DNA of 64,000 nucleotides. It comes from JBKPNX01 sp046732855. GTDB lineage: Bacteria; Pseudomonadota; Alphaproteobacteria; Geminicoccales; Geminicoccaceae. The position numbers were made by a program, and so were the translations under genes. Under the pieces are notes generated by a model. The model had not been told where the DNA came from, did not search any database, and saw only the letters and a program-made list of their open reading frames with translations. The first letter of the stretch is position 1; each line of letters opens with the position of its first letter. The stretch is taken from NCBI GenBank assembly GCA_046732855.1, contig JBKPNX010000072.1, positions 20,548 to 84,547 of the forward strand, written 5' to 3'. Shown here piece by piece: positions 31,687 to 40,395 of this stretch.

Positions 31687-33510
31687 TTGAGCCAAACGAT
31701 CGAGAGCTACGGACTGATCGGCAACATGGTGTCCGCCGCGCTGGTCGGGCGCGACGGCTCGATCGACTGGCTCTGTGTCCCGCACTTCGATTCGGAAGCC
31801 TGCTTCGCCGCGCTGCTCGGCACCCCCGAGCACGGCCGCTGGCTGATCGCGCCGCATGACGAGCCTAAGGAGATCCGGCGGCGCTACCTGCCCGGCACGG
31901 CGATGCTCGAGACCACCTTCGAGACCGCGGACGGCGCGGTCGAGGTGATCGACTTCATGCCGCTCACCGACGACGAGGACTGCGTCGACCTCGTCCGCCT
32001 GGTGCGCGGCGTGCACGGCCATGTGCCCATGCGCATGGAGCTGATCGTGCGCTTCGGCTACGGCGCGATCGTGCCGTGGGTGCGCAGGGAGGACTACGGC
32101 CTGCGCGCGATCGCGGGGCCCGATGCCCTGGAGCTGCGCACGCCGGTCGAGTTGCGCGGCGAAGATTTCACGACGGTCGGCGAATTCAGCGTCGGCGCGG
32201 GGGCGACCGTGCCCTTCGTGCTCGCCTATCACCCCTCGCACCGGCCGGGCGCGCCAGCGCGCCACTGGCACCAGAGCCTCGATGAGACGGAGCGGTTCTG
32301 GGCAGCGTGGTCAGAGCGCTGCTCCTACGACCACGAGCATGCGCCGCACTGGCGCGAGGCCGTGGTGCGTTCCCTGATCACGCTGAAGTGCCTGCAGTTC
32401 CAGCCGACCGGGGGCATCATCGCGGCGCCCACGACCTCGCTGCCGGAGCAGCAGGGTGGCGTACGCAATTGGGATTACCGCTTCTGCTGGATCCGGGACG
32501 CCACGCTCATTCTTTACGCGCTGCTCACCTCGGGCTGCCGCGAGGAGGCGCATGTCTGGCGCGAGTGGCTGGTGCGCGCCGCGGCCGGCCGGCCCGCCGA
32601 GCTGCAGACGATCTACGGCATCGCCGGGCAGCGCCGCCTGACCGAGCTCGAGCTGCCCTGGCTGCCGGGCTACGCGGACAGCCGCCCCGTGCGCATCGGG
32701 AATGCCGCGTTCGCGCAGCTGCAGCTCGACGTCTACGGCGAGCTCATGGACGCCATGCACGTCGGGCGCAAGTTCGAGCTCGAGGCTCACGCGGAAAGCT
32801 GGCGCGTGCAAAAAGCGCTGCTCGGCCATCTCGCGCAGATCTGGGACAAGCCGGACCACGGCATCTGGGAGGTGCGCGGTCCGCAGCGCCACTTCACCCA
32901 TTCGAGGGTGATGGCCTGGGTCGCGTTCGATCGCGCGATCAGGGCGGTGGAAGCATTCGGCCTGTCCGGCCCGGCCGACGAGTGGCGCGAGCGCCGCGCG
33001 GCGATCCACGCCGATATCTGCGAGCAGGGCTTCGATCGCGCCAGGAACAGCTTCGTGCAGTACTACGGCGGCGACGGGGTCGATGCCTCGTTGTTGCTGA
33101 TCCCGCAGGTCGGCTTTTTGCCGCCCGACGATCCCCGCGTGCACGGCACGGTCGCCGCGATCGAGCGCGAGCTGATGGTGGACGGGCTCGTGCTGCGTTA
33201 TCGCACCGAGGAGAACGTGGACGGGCTGCCGCCCGGCGAGGGCGCCTTCCTCGCCTGCAGCTTCTGGCTGGCCGATGCCTATGCCCTGCTCGACCGCTAC
33301 GACGACGCCGAGCGGATGTTCGAGCACCTCTTGTCGTTTCGCAACGACCTCGGCCTGCTCGCCGAGGAGTACGACCCGCGCGCCGGGCGCCAGCTCGGCA
33401 ATTTCCCGCAGGGCTTCTCCCACGTCGCCCTGATCAACACCGCGCACAACCTGATCTCGCGCCGCGGTCCGGCCAAGCAGCGCGCCGAGCGCGACCACCA
33501 CGCCTCGTGA
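31687..33510 (+). CDS. Glycoside hydrolase family 15 protein
   Basis: A 607-residue GH15-type enzyme (glucoamylase/trehalase-like). The N-terminal domain has the typical IESYGLIGNMVSAALVGRDG and SIDWLCVPHFDSEACFAALL start. The (alpha/alpha)6 catalytic domain includes QQGGVRNWDYRFCWIRDATL near residues 256-275 and FPQGFSHVALINTAHNL near the end. Enzymes of this group hydrolyse alpha-glucosidic linkages such as in trehalose, maltodextrins or related glycans, so it may act on storage or compatible-solute sugars. The start codon is TTG at 31687, the only start that keeps the conserved N-terminus. It has no signal peptide, so it is probably cytoplasmic. Confidence 0.9.
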   Translation: MSQTIESYGLIGNMVSAALVGRDGSIDWLCVPHFDSEACFAALLGTPEHGRWLIAPHDEPKEIRRRYLPGTAMLETTFETADGAVEVIDFMPLTDDEDCVDLVRLVRGVHGHVPMRMELIVRFGYGAIVPWVRREDYGLRAIAGPDALELRTPVELRGEDFTTVGEFSVGAGATVPFVLAYHPSHRPGAPARHWHQSLDETERFWAAWSERCSYDHEHAPHWREAVVRSLITLKCLQFQPTGGIIAAPTTSLPEQQGGVRNWDYRFCWIRDATLILYALLTSGCREEAHVWREWLVRAAAGRPAELQTIYGIAGQRRLTELELPWLPGYADSRPVRIGNAAFAQLQLDVYGELMDAMHVGRKFELEAHAESWRVQKALLGHLAQIWDKPDHGIWEVRGPQRHFTHSRVMAWVAFDRAIRAVEAFGLSGPADEWRERRAAIHADICEQGFDRARNSFVQYYGGDGVDASLLLIPQVGFLPPDDPRVHGTVAAIERELMVDGLVLRYRTEENVDGLPPGEGAFLACSFWLADAYALLDRYDDAERMFEHLLSFRNDLGLLAEEYDPRAGRQLGNFPQGFSHVALINTAHNLISRRGPAKQRAERDHHAS

Positions 33511-33524
33511 AGCCGAGCTGTCGA

Positions 33525-33884
33525 TTAAGCGGCGAGCTTGTCGAGCCGGTCGCGCGCCTCCGTGCGATGCTCGGGGCGCAGGTGGCTGCCGACCGCGGTG
33601 AGCGCGGCGGCGATCACCGAGGCGTCGTCGGTGAAGCCGAGCGGGCCGAGCAGGTCGGGGATCATGTCCGCCGGCAGGACGAAATAGGCGACCGCGCCGA
33701 ACAGGATGCCGCGCACGTAAGTCGGCGTGTTCCGATCGATCGCGCAGAAGTAGGCCGCGAGCAGGTCCTCGGCGAACGGGATGCGTACGACCACCCGCCT
33801 GACCTTGCGCCAGAAGCGCTGCTCGTCGGGCGGCTGGTAGGTGACCGGCAGATTGGCGATCGGGAACTCGGTTTCGCTGCTCAT
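33525..33884 (-). CDS. DUF1232 (YkvA-like) membrane protein
   Basis: A 119-residue protein with the DUF1232 signature: NTPTYVRGILFGAVAYFVLP, then ADMIPDLLGPLGFTDDASVI (about residues 53-92), plus a basic helix before it. The family is widespread and often near transporters and stress genes, with unknown function. The start at 33884 is a normal ATG; the longer frame upstream runs through the SDR gene in antisense and is rejected. Its tail lies just after the GH15 stop codon on the opposite strand (convergent), and its 5' end faces the SDR gene. Confidence 0.85.
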   Translation of the reverse strand: MSSETEFPIANLPVTYQPPDEQRFWRKVRRVVVRIPFAEDLLAAYFCAIDRNTPTYVRGILFGAVAYFVLPADMIPDLLGPLGFTDDASVIAAALTAVGSHLRPEHRTEARDRLDKLAA

Positions 33885-33984
33885 GGAGGGAAATCTGGCG
33901 ATTGCGCCGGCCCATGACAAGTCGCTTGGGCGGACCGCATGGATCGCGCTATGAACGGCAGGCTGGCGGCTGGGGAGGGGCGCG

Positions 33985-34746
33985 ATGCGGATCGAGAATC
34001 GGGCGGCGGTCGTCACCGGCGGGGCCTCGGGCCTTGGGCTTGCGACCGGCGAGATGCTGGCCTCGGCAGGCGCCAAGGTCGCGCTGCTCGACATCGATGC
34101 CGCGCGGGTCGCCGAGGCGGCCGGGCGGATCGGCGGCATCGGCCTGCAGTGCGACGTCGGCGATGCGGCCGCAGCCGAGCACGCGCTCGGGCAGGCGCGC
34201 GCGGCGCACGGGCCCGCGGCGATCCTGATCAACTGCGCCGGCATCGCCGCGGCCAAGCGGATCGTCGGCCGCGACGGCCCGATGCAGCTCGCCGAGTTCG
34301 AGCTGGTGATCAGGGTTAACCTGATCGGCACGTTCAACCTGATGCGCCTTGCGGCCGCCGACATGGCGACGCTCGAGCCGGACGCCGAAGGCGAGCGCGG
34401 GGTGATCGTCAATACCGCCTCGGTCGCGGCGTTCGACGGCCAGATCGGCCAGTCCGCCTACGCCGCATCCAAGGGCGGCGTCGCGGCGCTCACCCTGCCG
34501 GCGGCGCGCGAGTTCGCTCGCCACGGCATCCGCGTGATGACGATCGCGCCGGGCATTTTCGAGACGCCGATGCTGCGCGGCCTGCCCGAGGCGGCGCAGG
34601 CCTCGCTCGCCGCCGCCGTGCCCTTCCCCAAGCGCCTCGGCAGGCCCGAGGAGTATGCCCTGCTCGTCCGCCAGATCCTCGACAACCCGATGCTGAACGG
34701 CGAGACCATCCGCCTGGACGGCGCGATCCGCCTCGCGCCGCAGTAG
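33985..34746 (+). CDS. Short-chain dehydrogenase/reductase (HSD10-like)
   Basis: A 253-residue SDR with the NAD-binding TGGASGLGLATG motif (residues 11-22), NCAGIA, and the catalytic S146-Y159-x3-K163 set (NTASVA; SAYAASKGG). Overall layout, including the DVGD segment and GIFETPMLRGLPE, resembles 3-hydroxyacyl-CoA/17-beta-hydroxysteroid type 10 dehydrogenases that act in fatty acid or branched-chain oxidation. A GGGAGGGG site precedes the ATG. The gene is a single unit between a DUF1232 gene (divergent) and the SulP gene (convergent). Confidence 0.9.
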   Translation: MRIENRAAVVTGGASGLGLATGEMLASAGAKVALLDIDAARVAEAAGRIGGIGLQCDVGDAAAAEHALGQARAAHGPAAILINCAGIAAAKRIVGRDGPMQLAEFELVIRVNLIGTFNLMRLAAADMATLEPDAEGERGVIVNTASVAAFDGQIGQSAYAASKGGVAALTLPAAREFARHGIRVMTIAPGIFETPMLRGLPEAAQASLAAAVPFPKRLGRPEEYALLVRQILDNPMLNGETIRLDGAIRLAPQ

Positions 34747-34895
34747 CATCCCAAGTCACGGGCGCCAGCTATGCTCGGGGTCACTGATCCTGCGGCGTCC
34801 GAAAGTGTCGGTCGGTGCCGAGCCGGGCCCCCTGGCTCCTGGCGGATTACCGCCCCTCCGCCGAACGCGTAGGACCCTCCCAGCCCGCGAGGTGC

Positions 34896-37124
34896 TCAGT
34901 CCAGGCGACTTTCCAAAAGCGCGGTGTTGTGCGCCAGGCGCTCGGCGGCGGCGCGCGCCATAAACTCGTGGAAGGAGACGGCGAGCTCGGGTTGCTCGAT
35001 CCGCATCCGCTCGAGCGCGTCCTTGGTGATCCGGAAGGCCGAGCTGTCCTGGTCGGCGATTACCGAGGCGGAGCGGGGCAGCCCCAGATAGCAGGCGACC
35101 TCGCCGATCACGGTGCCGGGCAGGATTGTGCGCAGGCGCACCTGGCTGCCCGACGGCTGCTCGAGCAGGGCGGTCAGGCGGCCGGCTTCGATGAAGTACA
35201 TCTCCGCGGACTGCTCGCCCTGTCGGATGGCGTGCTCGCCGGCCCGCCAGGTCACGCGCTTGCCGTAGGCCAGGATCCCCTCGCCCATCGCGAGCACGGG
35301 AAGGGCGCGCGGGGGCTCGTCGGGCGCAGGCGCGCTCCCGGCGCAGCGCTCGAGCACCATGTCTTCGGCGTATTCGAGCGCGTGGTCCAGATCGGCAAAA
35401 AGCTGAGGCCGTGTGGGGCGACCCAGATCGGAGCCGGCCGAGCGCAGCGCGGCCGCGACCGCCTCGGGCACCGCCGACCAGAGGATCGTCACGCGTCGCT
35501 GGTCGGCCTGCTCGATCAGCCGGATCAGGCTGAAGATCGTTGAGGAATCGGCGCCGTCGACGCGCTCGAGGTCGAGCAGAAGAAAGCGCAGCGGCATCTC
35601 GCCCGGCATCGTCAGCCGGGCGGCGATGCGTTGCAGAACCCGATGGGCCGAGCCAAAGAACAGATAGCCCTGGAGCCGGATCACCTGGATTTCATCGCCG
35701 TGATCGGTCAGGAGCCGGCGCTGGGCCGGCGGCCGCAGCACGTTGCTAGCATAGCCGGCGCCGCTGCCGAATGCGCGCACCGCATCGATCCGCGCGTAGT
35801 TGAACGCGAACACCGCGAGCCCGGCGATGATCCCGATCACGATGCCCTGCACGAAGCCCAGCCAAATGAGGGACAGGAGCACCATCAGCAGGATGCCGCG
35901 ATCGACGAGCGGCAGCTTGGGCCAGCGGTCGAGGGCCAGATTAGACGCGATGCTCAGGGCCATATAGATCAGCATGAGGCCGAGCAGCAGCTTCGGCACA
36001 TAGGCGAGCAGGGGGCTGCCGAACAGCAGCACCGACGTGACGATGCCGGCGGTGATCAGGCCGACCAGACGGCTCCTGGTGCCGATGAAATGTGACAAGA
36101 GACATGCGCTGGCCGACTGGTAGCCCGGCAAGCCACCGCCGAGCCCCGACAGCAGATTGCCGATGCCCGCCACCTTGAGTTCCTGGTCCAGATCGATGTC
36201 CGAGCGAGTGACCATTTCCACACCGCTCGCGATCACGAGCAGCGCGATCATCCCGACCAGCCAGAGGATCATGACCTGAGGCAGTTCGCGCAGCACCATG
36301 GCCCAGTCGGCTCGGGCGAACGCGCCGAGGTGGGCGACCGGCGACCACGCCTGATCTGGCGGCGGCGCCGGCAGGAGGTATCCCGCCGCGTGCAGCTCCG
36401 CCGCCGAGGTGCCCGTGAGCGATGCGACAAGCCAGAAGACAGCGACCGACGCCACCAGCACGACCGGCGCATTCAGATAATGGCGACGCACCAGCTGCAA
36501 GATCAGCAGACCGACGGCGGCGAGCGCGCCGGGCAGCCAGTAGGGCAAGAGGTGCGGCTGCACGAGCAGGAGGATTGTGGACAAGCTGAGCGGCTGACCC
36601 ACCATGGTCGACATTCCGCCGCGAAACAGGAGCCAGGCGATGTAGGCCAGGAACGCCCCGATCACCGGGAACGGGATATAGCGGATCACATTGCCGAGGC
36701 GGAACGCGCCGAGCGCGACGAAGACCACGCCGAGCGACAGGGTCGAAAGGACGATTGTCGCGACCAGCGTCGCCAGCGCCGGGGCGCCCGCCCCGAGTGA
36801 GTCGGCGATCGCGGCCGAGATGACGCCGAGCACGACCGCGGTCTCGATCTGGGCGTTGGCGATCGCTGCCGGATAAGAACTGCCGACCGCTGCGGTCGCG
36901 CTGAGCACCGCGGTTCCAAACAGCGCCATCTCGATGCCGGTGCCGAGATAGGGCTGGAGCGCCCCAGTGAAGATCACCGCGGGATATGAGATCGAGGTCG
37001 TCACCACGATCAGCCCGCCGACCACGCCGGCCACGATGGCCGCCGGCAGGGCTCTGAGCTCGATCCGGGCCCGCTTCGTCAGGCCACGCTTGAAGGCCGT
37101 GGCGCCGGCGGATGACAATGCCAT
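34896..37124 (-). CDS. SulP-family transporter fused to STAS and cyclic-nucleotide domains
   Basis: A 742-residue protein with about 12 membrane segments of the SulP anion permease family in residues 1-430 (motifs such as GGGLPGYQSASACLLSHFIG). A STAS domain follows at about 445-560 (RFLLLDLERVDGADSSTIFS). A cyclic nucleotide-binding-like domain is at about 610-735 (IRQGEQSAEMYFIEAGRLTA and GEVACYLGLPRSASVI). This three-part architecture suggests a transporter controlled both by the STAS domain and by a nucleotide or an analogue. The transported anion is unknown. The start is an ATG at 37124 with an alanine-rich N-terminus. Confidence 0.9.
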   Translation of the reverse strand: MALSSAGATAFKRGLTKRARIELRALPAAIVAGVVGGLIVVTTSISYPAVIFTGALQPYLGTGIEMALFGTAVLSATAAVGSSYPAAIANAQIETAVVLGVISAAIADSLGAGAPALATLVATIVLSTLSLGVVFVALGAFRLGNVIRYIPFPVIGAFLAYIAWLLFRGGMSTMVGQPLSLSTILLLVQPHLLPYWLPGALAAVGLLILQLVRRHYLNAPVVLVASVAVFWLVASLTGTSAAELHAAGYLLPAPPPDQAWSPVAHLGAFARADWAMVLRELPQVMILWLVGMIALLVIASGVEMVTRSDIDLDQELKVAGIGNLLSGLGGGLPGYQSASACLLSHFIGTRSRLVGLITAGIVTSVLLFGSPLLAYVPKLLLGLMLIYMALSIASNLALDRWPKLPLVDRGILLMVLLSLIWLGFVQGIVIGIIAGLAVFAFNYARIDAVRAFGSGAGYASNVLRPPAQRRLLTDHGDEIQVIRLQGYLFFGSAHRVLQRIAARLTMPGEMPLRFLLLDLERVDGADSSTIFSLIRLIEQADQRRVTILWSAVPEAVAAALRSAGSDLGRPTRPQLFADLDHALEYAEDMVLERCAGSAPAPDEPPRALPVLAMGEGILAYGKRVTWRAGEHAIRQGEQSAEMYFIEAGRLTALLEQPSGSQVRLRTILPGTVIGEVACYLGLPRSASVIADQDSSAFRITKDALERMRIEQPELAVSFHEFMARAAAERLAHNTALLESRLD

Positions 37125-37386
37125 CGAAGCGCTTCCCTGCTATCCGGCTCACGAGGCGTGGGCCTCGGTTCGGCCAGTGTTGCTTCTTTCGGGACCCGCC
37201 GCCGACTGACCAAACCCGGTACCGGCCGCGACGGTCAGCGTCGCGCGTCTGGTAGTACTGCCAAGCAGACGAAGCCGTGGCCCGATCTTCCGTTCGGCCG
37301 ATCATCCAACAGCGTGAGTTCCAGTCGGCACGCGCGCGTCGGGCGTAACGCCTGTGGCGCGCTCGCCATGGGCGCTCCGCTGGCGC

Positions 37387-39258
37387 TCATTGACGCGCTC
37401 CGCCGGCCACGGTGTCCGCGAACCAGAAGGTGTCGGGGCGGTAGACGCCGAACTGCGCGCCGGGCTCCCAGTTGAAGATCCCGTCCTTGGGCAGGTTGCG
37501 CAGATCCTGGTCGGCGACCACCGGCTGAGGCACGCCTGCGATGATGCCGATCGTGTACACCTGATCGCTGTAGATCTCGAGGATCTGGCGCCAGACCTCC
37601 AGGCGCTCGTCGGTGGTGGGCGCCGCGCGCCAGGCCTCGAACAGCTCGAGCAGGCGTTTTGCCTCGGGCAGATCGGGCGGCTGGCCGACCTGGCCGCGGG
37701 TCTCGAAAAACTGGCCCCATTTCGGCCACTGGTACTGCTGCTGGCTGGTCGGCGCGAACTCGTTCGGGCTCATGTCGGCCGTGGGAATGCCGTTCTCCAA
37801 CCCGAACCACAACGCCATCAGGGTATCGCCGGCAAAGATCCGGTTGCGCAGCACCTGGCGTTGCAACGGCTTGACGTAGGCCTTCACGCCCAGGTCCAGC
37901 CAGTTTTCCACGACCAGCTGCAGGACGTCGCTCTCCTCCTCGGTCTCGCCTGCGGTCTCGATGATCAGATCCATCGGCCGGCCATCAGGCAGGAGCCGGA
38001 TGCCCCGGCCATCGCGCTCGGTCAGCCCGATCTCGTCGAGCAGCCGGTTGGCCAGTGCCGGGTCGTGCTCGGCCCAGCGGAAGCGATACTCCGGTTTGTA
38101 CAGGGCGCTGCGCGGCAGGACGGTGTTGTTGCCGCCGATCGCCAGGCCGAAGTAGAAGGTCTGGTTGATGTCGTGGCGGTTGATGCCAAGCGACAGGGCG
38201 CGGCGGAGACGGGCGTCGCGAAACAGCTCCCGCCAGACCTCGTCCCTGGCATTCAGGTTTGGATAGAGCGCGAAGTGCGCGCCGCGCGCGGTCTGCCACA
38301 GCAATGTGCGCAGATCCTTCTGGTCCTCGCTGTCCTTGAGAAAAGTATAGTCCTTGAAGGCTAAACCGCGCGCCTGCAGGTCGCTGTCTCCTGCGGCGGT
38401 CTTGACCGGGATCAGCTTGGTGTCGACCACCTCGAGCAGCACCTGATCGAGGTACGGCAGCTGCTGGCCCCGTTGATCGACCCGGTGGAAGTACGGGTTC
38501 CGCACGGCCACGAAGCGGTCCGCTGGCGGAGCGTTCTGCAACATCCAAGGTTGCAGGGTCGGCTGGTCCGGATTGTCGAAGCGATACATGCGATCCTGGC
38601 GGCCGTGCAACTGCGCCCAGTCGCGCGCCCGATCGGCCGCTACCAGCCGGGCGAGCTCGTCGGGATCGGCGTAGCGCTCGTGAAACTGCCTGAGGTAGTG
38701 GGCGGGGCGATAGATGAACAAGGGAGCCGCCGCGGCGAGCGCCGGGAGGAAGAACGGGTTGGGTCGGGACCACGAATAGCGCACCGTGCGCTCATCCAGG
38801 ATCTCGACCCGCGGCCATTCACCGTCGACCTGGAGCTCGACGGGCGGTCCCATCGGGCTCAGCTGCTCGTTGCTCGCGACATCCTCCCACCAGTAGCGGA
38901 AGTCCTCGGTGGTGAATGGCGCGCCGTCCGACCAGCGGTGGCCCTCCCGCAGGCGCATGGTGAATACCCGCCCCTCCTCGATCTCGATCGCTTTAAGGAT
39001 GTCCGGAACCAGGTTGAACTGAGTGTCATAGCCGACCAGGCGGGCATAGCCGTAAACCACCAGAAGGCGGGTATCGCGGGGATTGCTGACCAGCATGCGC
39101 AGCGACCCGCCGGGCGCGCCAACCTCGGCGACGTCGAACACTGCGGGCTCCGCCGGCGGCTCGGCCCGTACTGTGCCGGCGCCGACCAGGAGCACGCCAA
39201 GGCCGGCCAGCGCACCGGTCCAGCTCCTTCGCCGCCTCGTGCCAATTCTCGCGCGCAT
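37387..39258 (-). CDS. ABC transporter substrate-binding protein, family 5
   Basis: A 623-residue periplasmic binding protein of the peptide/opine (SBP_bac_5) family. The signal region is RSWTGALAGLGVLLVGAGTV followed by RAEPPAEP. The mature domain has EEGRVFTMRLREGHRWSDGA and RRALSLGINRHDINQTFYFG, then LPRSALYKPEYRFRWAEHDP, all family landmarks. No permease or ATPase genes are adjacent, so it may be an orphan or work with a distant transporter. The start at 39258 was chosen because it precedes the basic N-region of the signal peptide; an alternative start 30 bases upstream is possible. Confidence 0.87.
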   Translation of the reverse strand: MRARIGTRRRRSWTGALAGLGVLLVGAGTVRAEPPAEPAVFDVAEVGAPGGSLRMLVSNPRDTRLLVVYGYARLVGYDTQFNLVPDILKAIEIEEGRVFTMRLREGHRWSDGAPFTTEDFRYWWEDVASNEQLSPMGPPVELQVDGEWPRVEILDERTVRYSWSRPNPFFLPALAAAAPLFIYRPAHYLRQFHERYADPDELARLVAADRARDWAQLHGRQDRMYRFDNPDQPTLQPWMLQNAPPADRFVAVRNPYFHRVDQRGQQLPYLDQVLLEVVDTKLIPVKTAAGDSDLQARGLAFKDYTFLKDSEDQKDLRTLLWQTARGAHFALYPNLNARDEVWRELFRDARLRRALSLGINRHDINQTFYFGLAIGGNNTVLPRSALYKPEYRFRWAEHDPALANRLLDEIGLTERDGRGIRLLPDGRPMDLIIETAGETEEESDVLQLVVENWLDLGVKAYVKPLQRQVLRNRIFAGDTLMALWFGLENGIPTADMSPNEFAPTSQQQYQWPKWGQFFETRGQVGQPPDLPEAKRLLELFEAWRAAPTTDERLEVWRQILEIYSDQVYTIGIIAGVPQPVVADQDLRNLPKDGIFNWEPGAQFGVYRPDTFWFADTVAGGARQ

Positions 39259-39767
39259 CGCTAAGTCGGCGTTGTTCCCCCGCCGCATAGGTAAACCAAG
39301 CGGGAGGCCTTGCCTATGCCAAGCACCAGCGGCCCGAGCGCGACCACGGGCCTCAAGTCACGACGCGTGACCTGTTCGGCCGGCGACACGCTCAGCCCGA
39401 CGGCCAAGCGGCGCGGACGACCGCGCCCAAGGCCCAATCGCCTCGACCAACCGGCGACGCAGCAGGCTCGCACCTGGGCTGCAACAAAGGAGCGATCGGG
39501 CCGAGGCCACAGGTTGTCAGGCTGGCGACACTGCGCCGCGGACGCGGTCGCGCGGTTGAACCCTTGCGGCTGCTGGATCATTGTCTTCGCCGGCAGGCAT
39601 CGTGCCGGTCACCACCAAGGGTAGTCCATGACCGTTAAGCTTCGACCGATCGCATCGTGGCTGCTTGCCGGCCAGGCATCCGGGTGCCCGCGTCCGGATC
39701 GCGCCTCGCGCGAGCCTGCCGCACGCGTTCTCCGCAACCCGTTGCCGGCGCCCCCGGTCGCGTCACC
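39259..39767. other. Divergent intergenic region, no gene seen
   Basis: A roughly 500-base spacer between the binding-protein gene (minus) and the zincin gene (plus). Open frames in it are short and basic and look like shadows. Promoters for both neighbours are expected here but I could not assign clear boxes. Confidence 0.4.
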
Positions 39768-40187
39768 ATGACCAGACGCGGCTCGTCTGAGTGGGCCGGC
39801 GCGCGGGCGCCCACGGCCGCCGACCTCGAGCGGATCGGTCGTCAGGTGCTGGCCGACCTGCCCGCGCTGTTCCGCGCGCACGTGCAGGGCGTGGTGATCA
39901 AGGTCGAGGATTTCCCGGACGAGGAGACCGAACGCGAGATGGAGCTCGAGAGCCCGTACGACCTGCTCGGGCTGTACCGCGGGGTTCCGGTCGGCCACGG
40001 CTCGGGGCTGGGACCGCCGCGCCAGAACGTCGACATGATCTTTCTCTACCGTGCGCCGTTGCTCCATTATTGGTGCGAGACCGGCGAGCCGCTCGACGAC
40101 ATCGTGCGTAACACGCTGATCCACGAGATCGGCCATCACTTCGGCTATTCCGACGACGACATGGATCGGATCGAGTTCGGCGAGTAG
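39768..40187 (+). CDS. Zincin-like metallopeptidase (metallopeptidase family protein)
   Basis: A 139-residue protein of the small zincin group, with the zinc-binding HEIGHHFG motif near the C-terminus followed by an acidic YSDDDMDRIE. The upstream part (PPRQNVDMIFLYRAPLLHYW) is a family landmark. Members are soluble and usually listed as metallopeptidase family proteins of unknown substrate. The start at 39768 is chosen because the earlier in-frame start at 39657 adds an arginine-rich segment not resembling the family. The gene is followed after about 200 bases by the ATPase gene. Confidence 0.87.
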   Translation: MTRRGSSEWAGARAPTAADLERIGRQVLADLPALFRAHVQGVVIKVEDFPDEETEREMELESPYDLLGLYRGVPVGHGSGLGPPRQNVDMIFLYRAPLLHYWCETGEPLDDIVRNTLIHEIGHHFGYSDDDMDRIEFGE

Positions 40188-40395
40188 CCGCGCGCGCAGG
40201 TCCTCGCAGCGGCCCACGACCTCCAGGATCTCGGCTCAAGCCCGAGCAACGACGATCTCGGTTCGTGAATGTCACCGTTGAGATTGCGGCAGAAAACAGA
40301 TCCGAGATCAGCGACCGTCGCGCCCGCAGATTGACTTCGGCTTGGCGGAGAAGCAGCATTCCTGATTGCCGCCGCGCCGCCGGGGGGAGGGTACG

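Noticed and set aside
32311..33915. 534-residue minus-strand frame across the GH15 gene
   Set aside because: It is antisense to a gene with clear catalytic motifs and has no recognisable domain, so it is a high-GC shadow.
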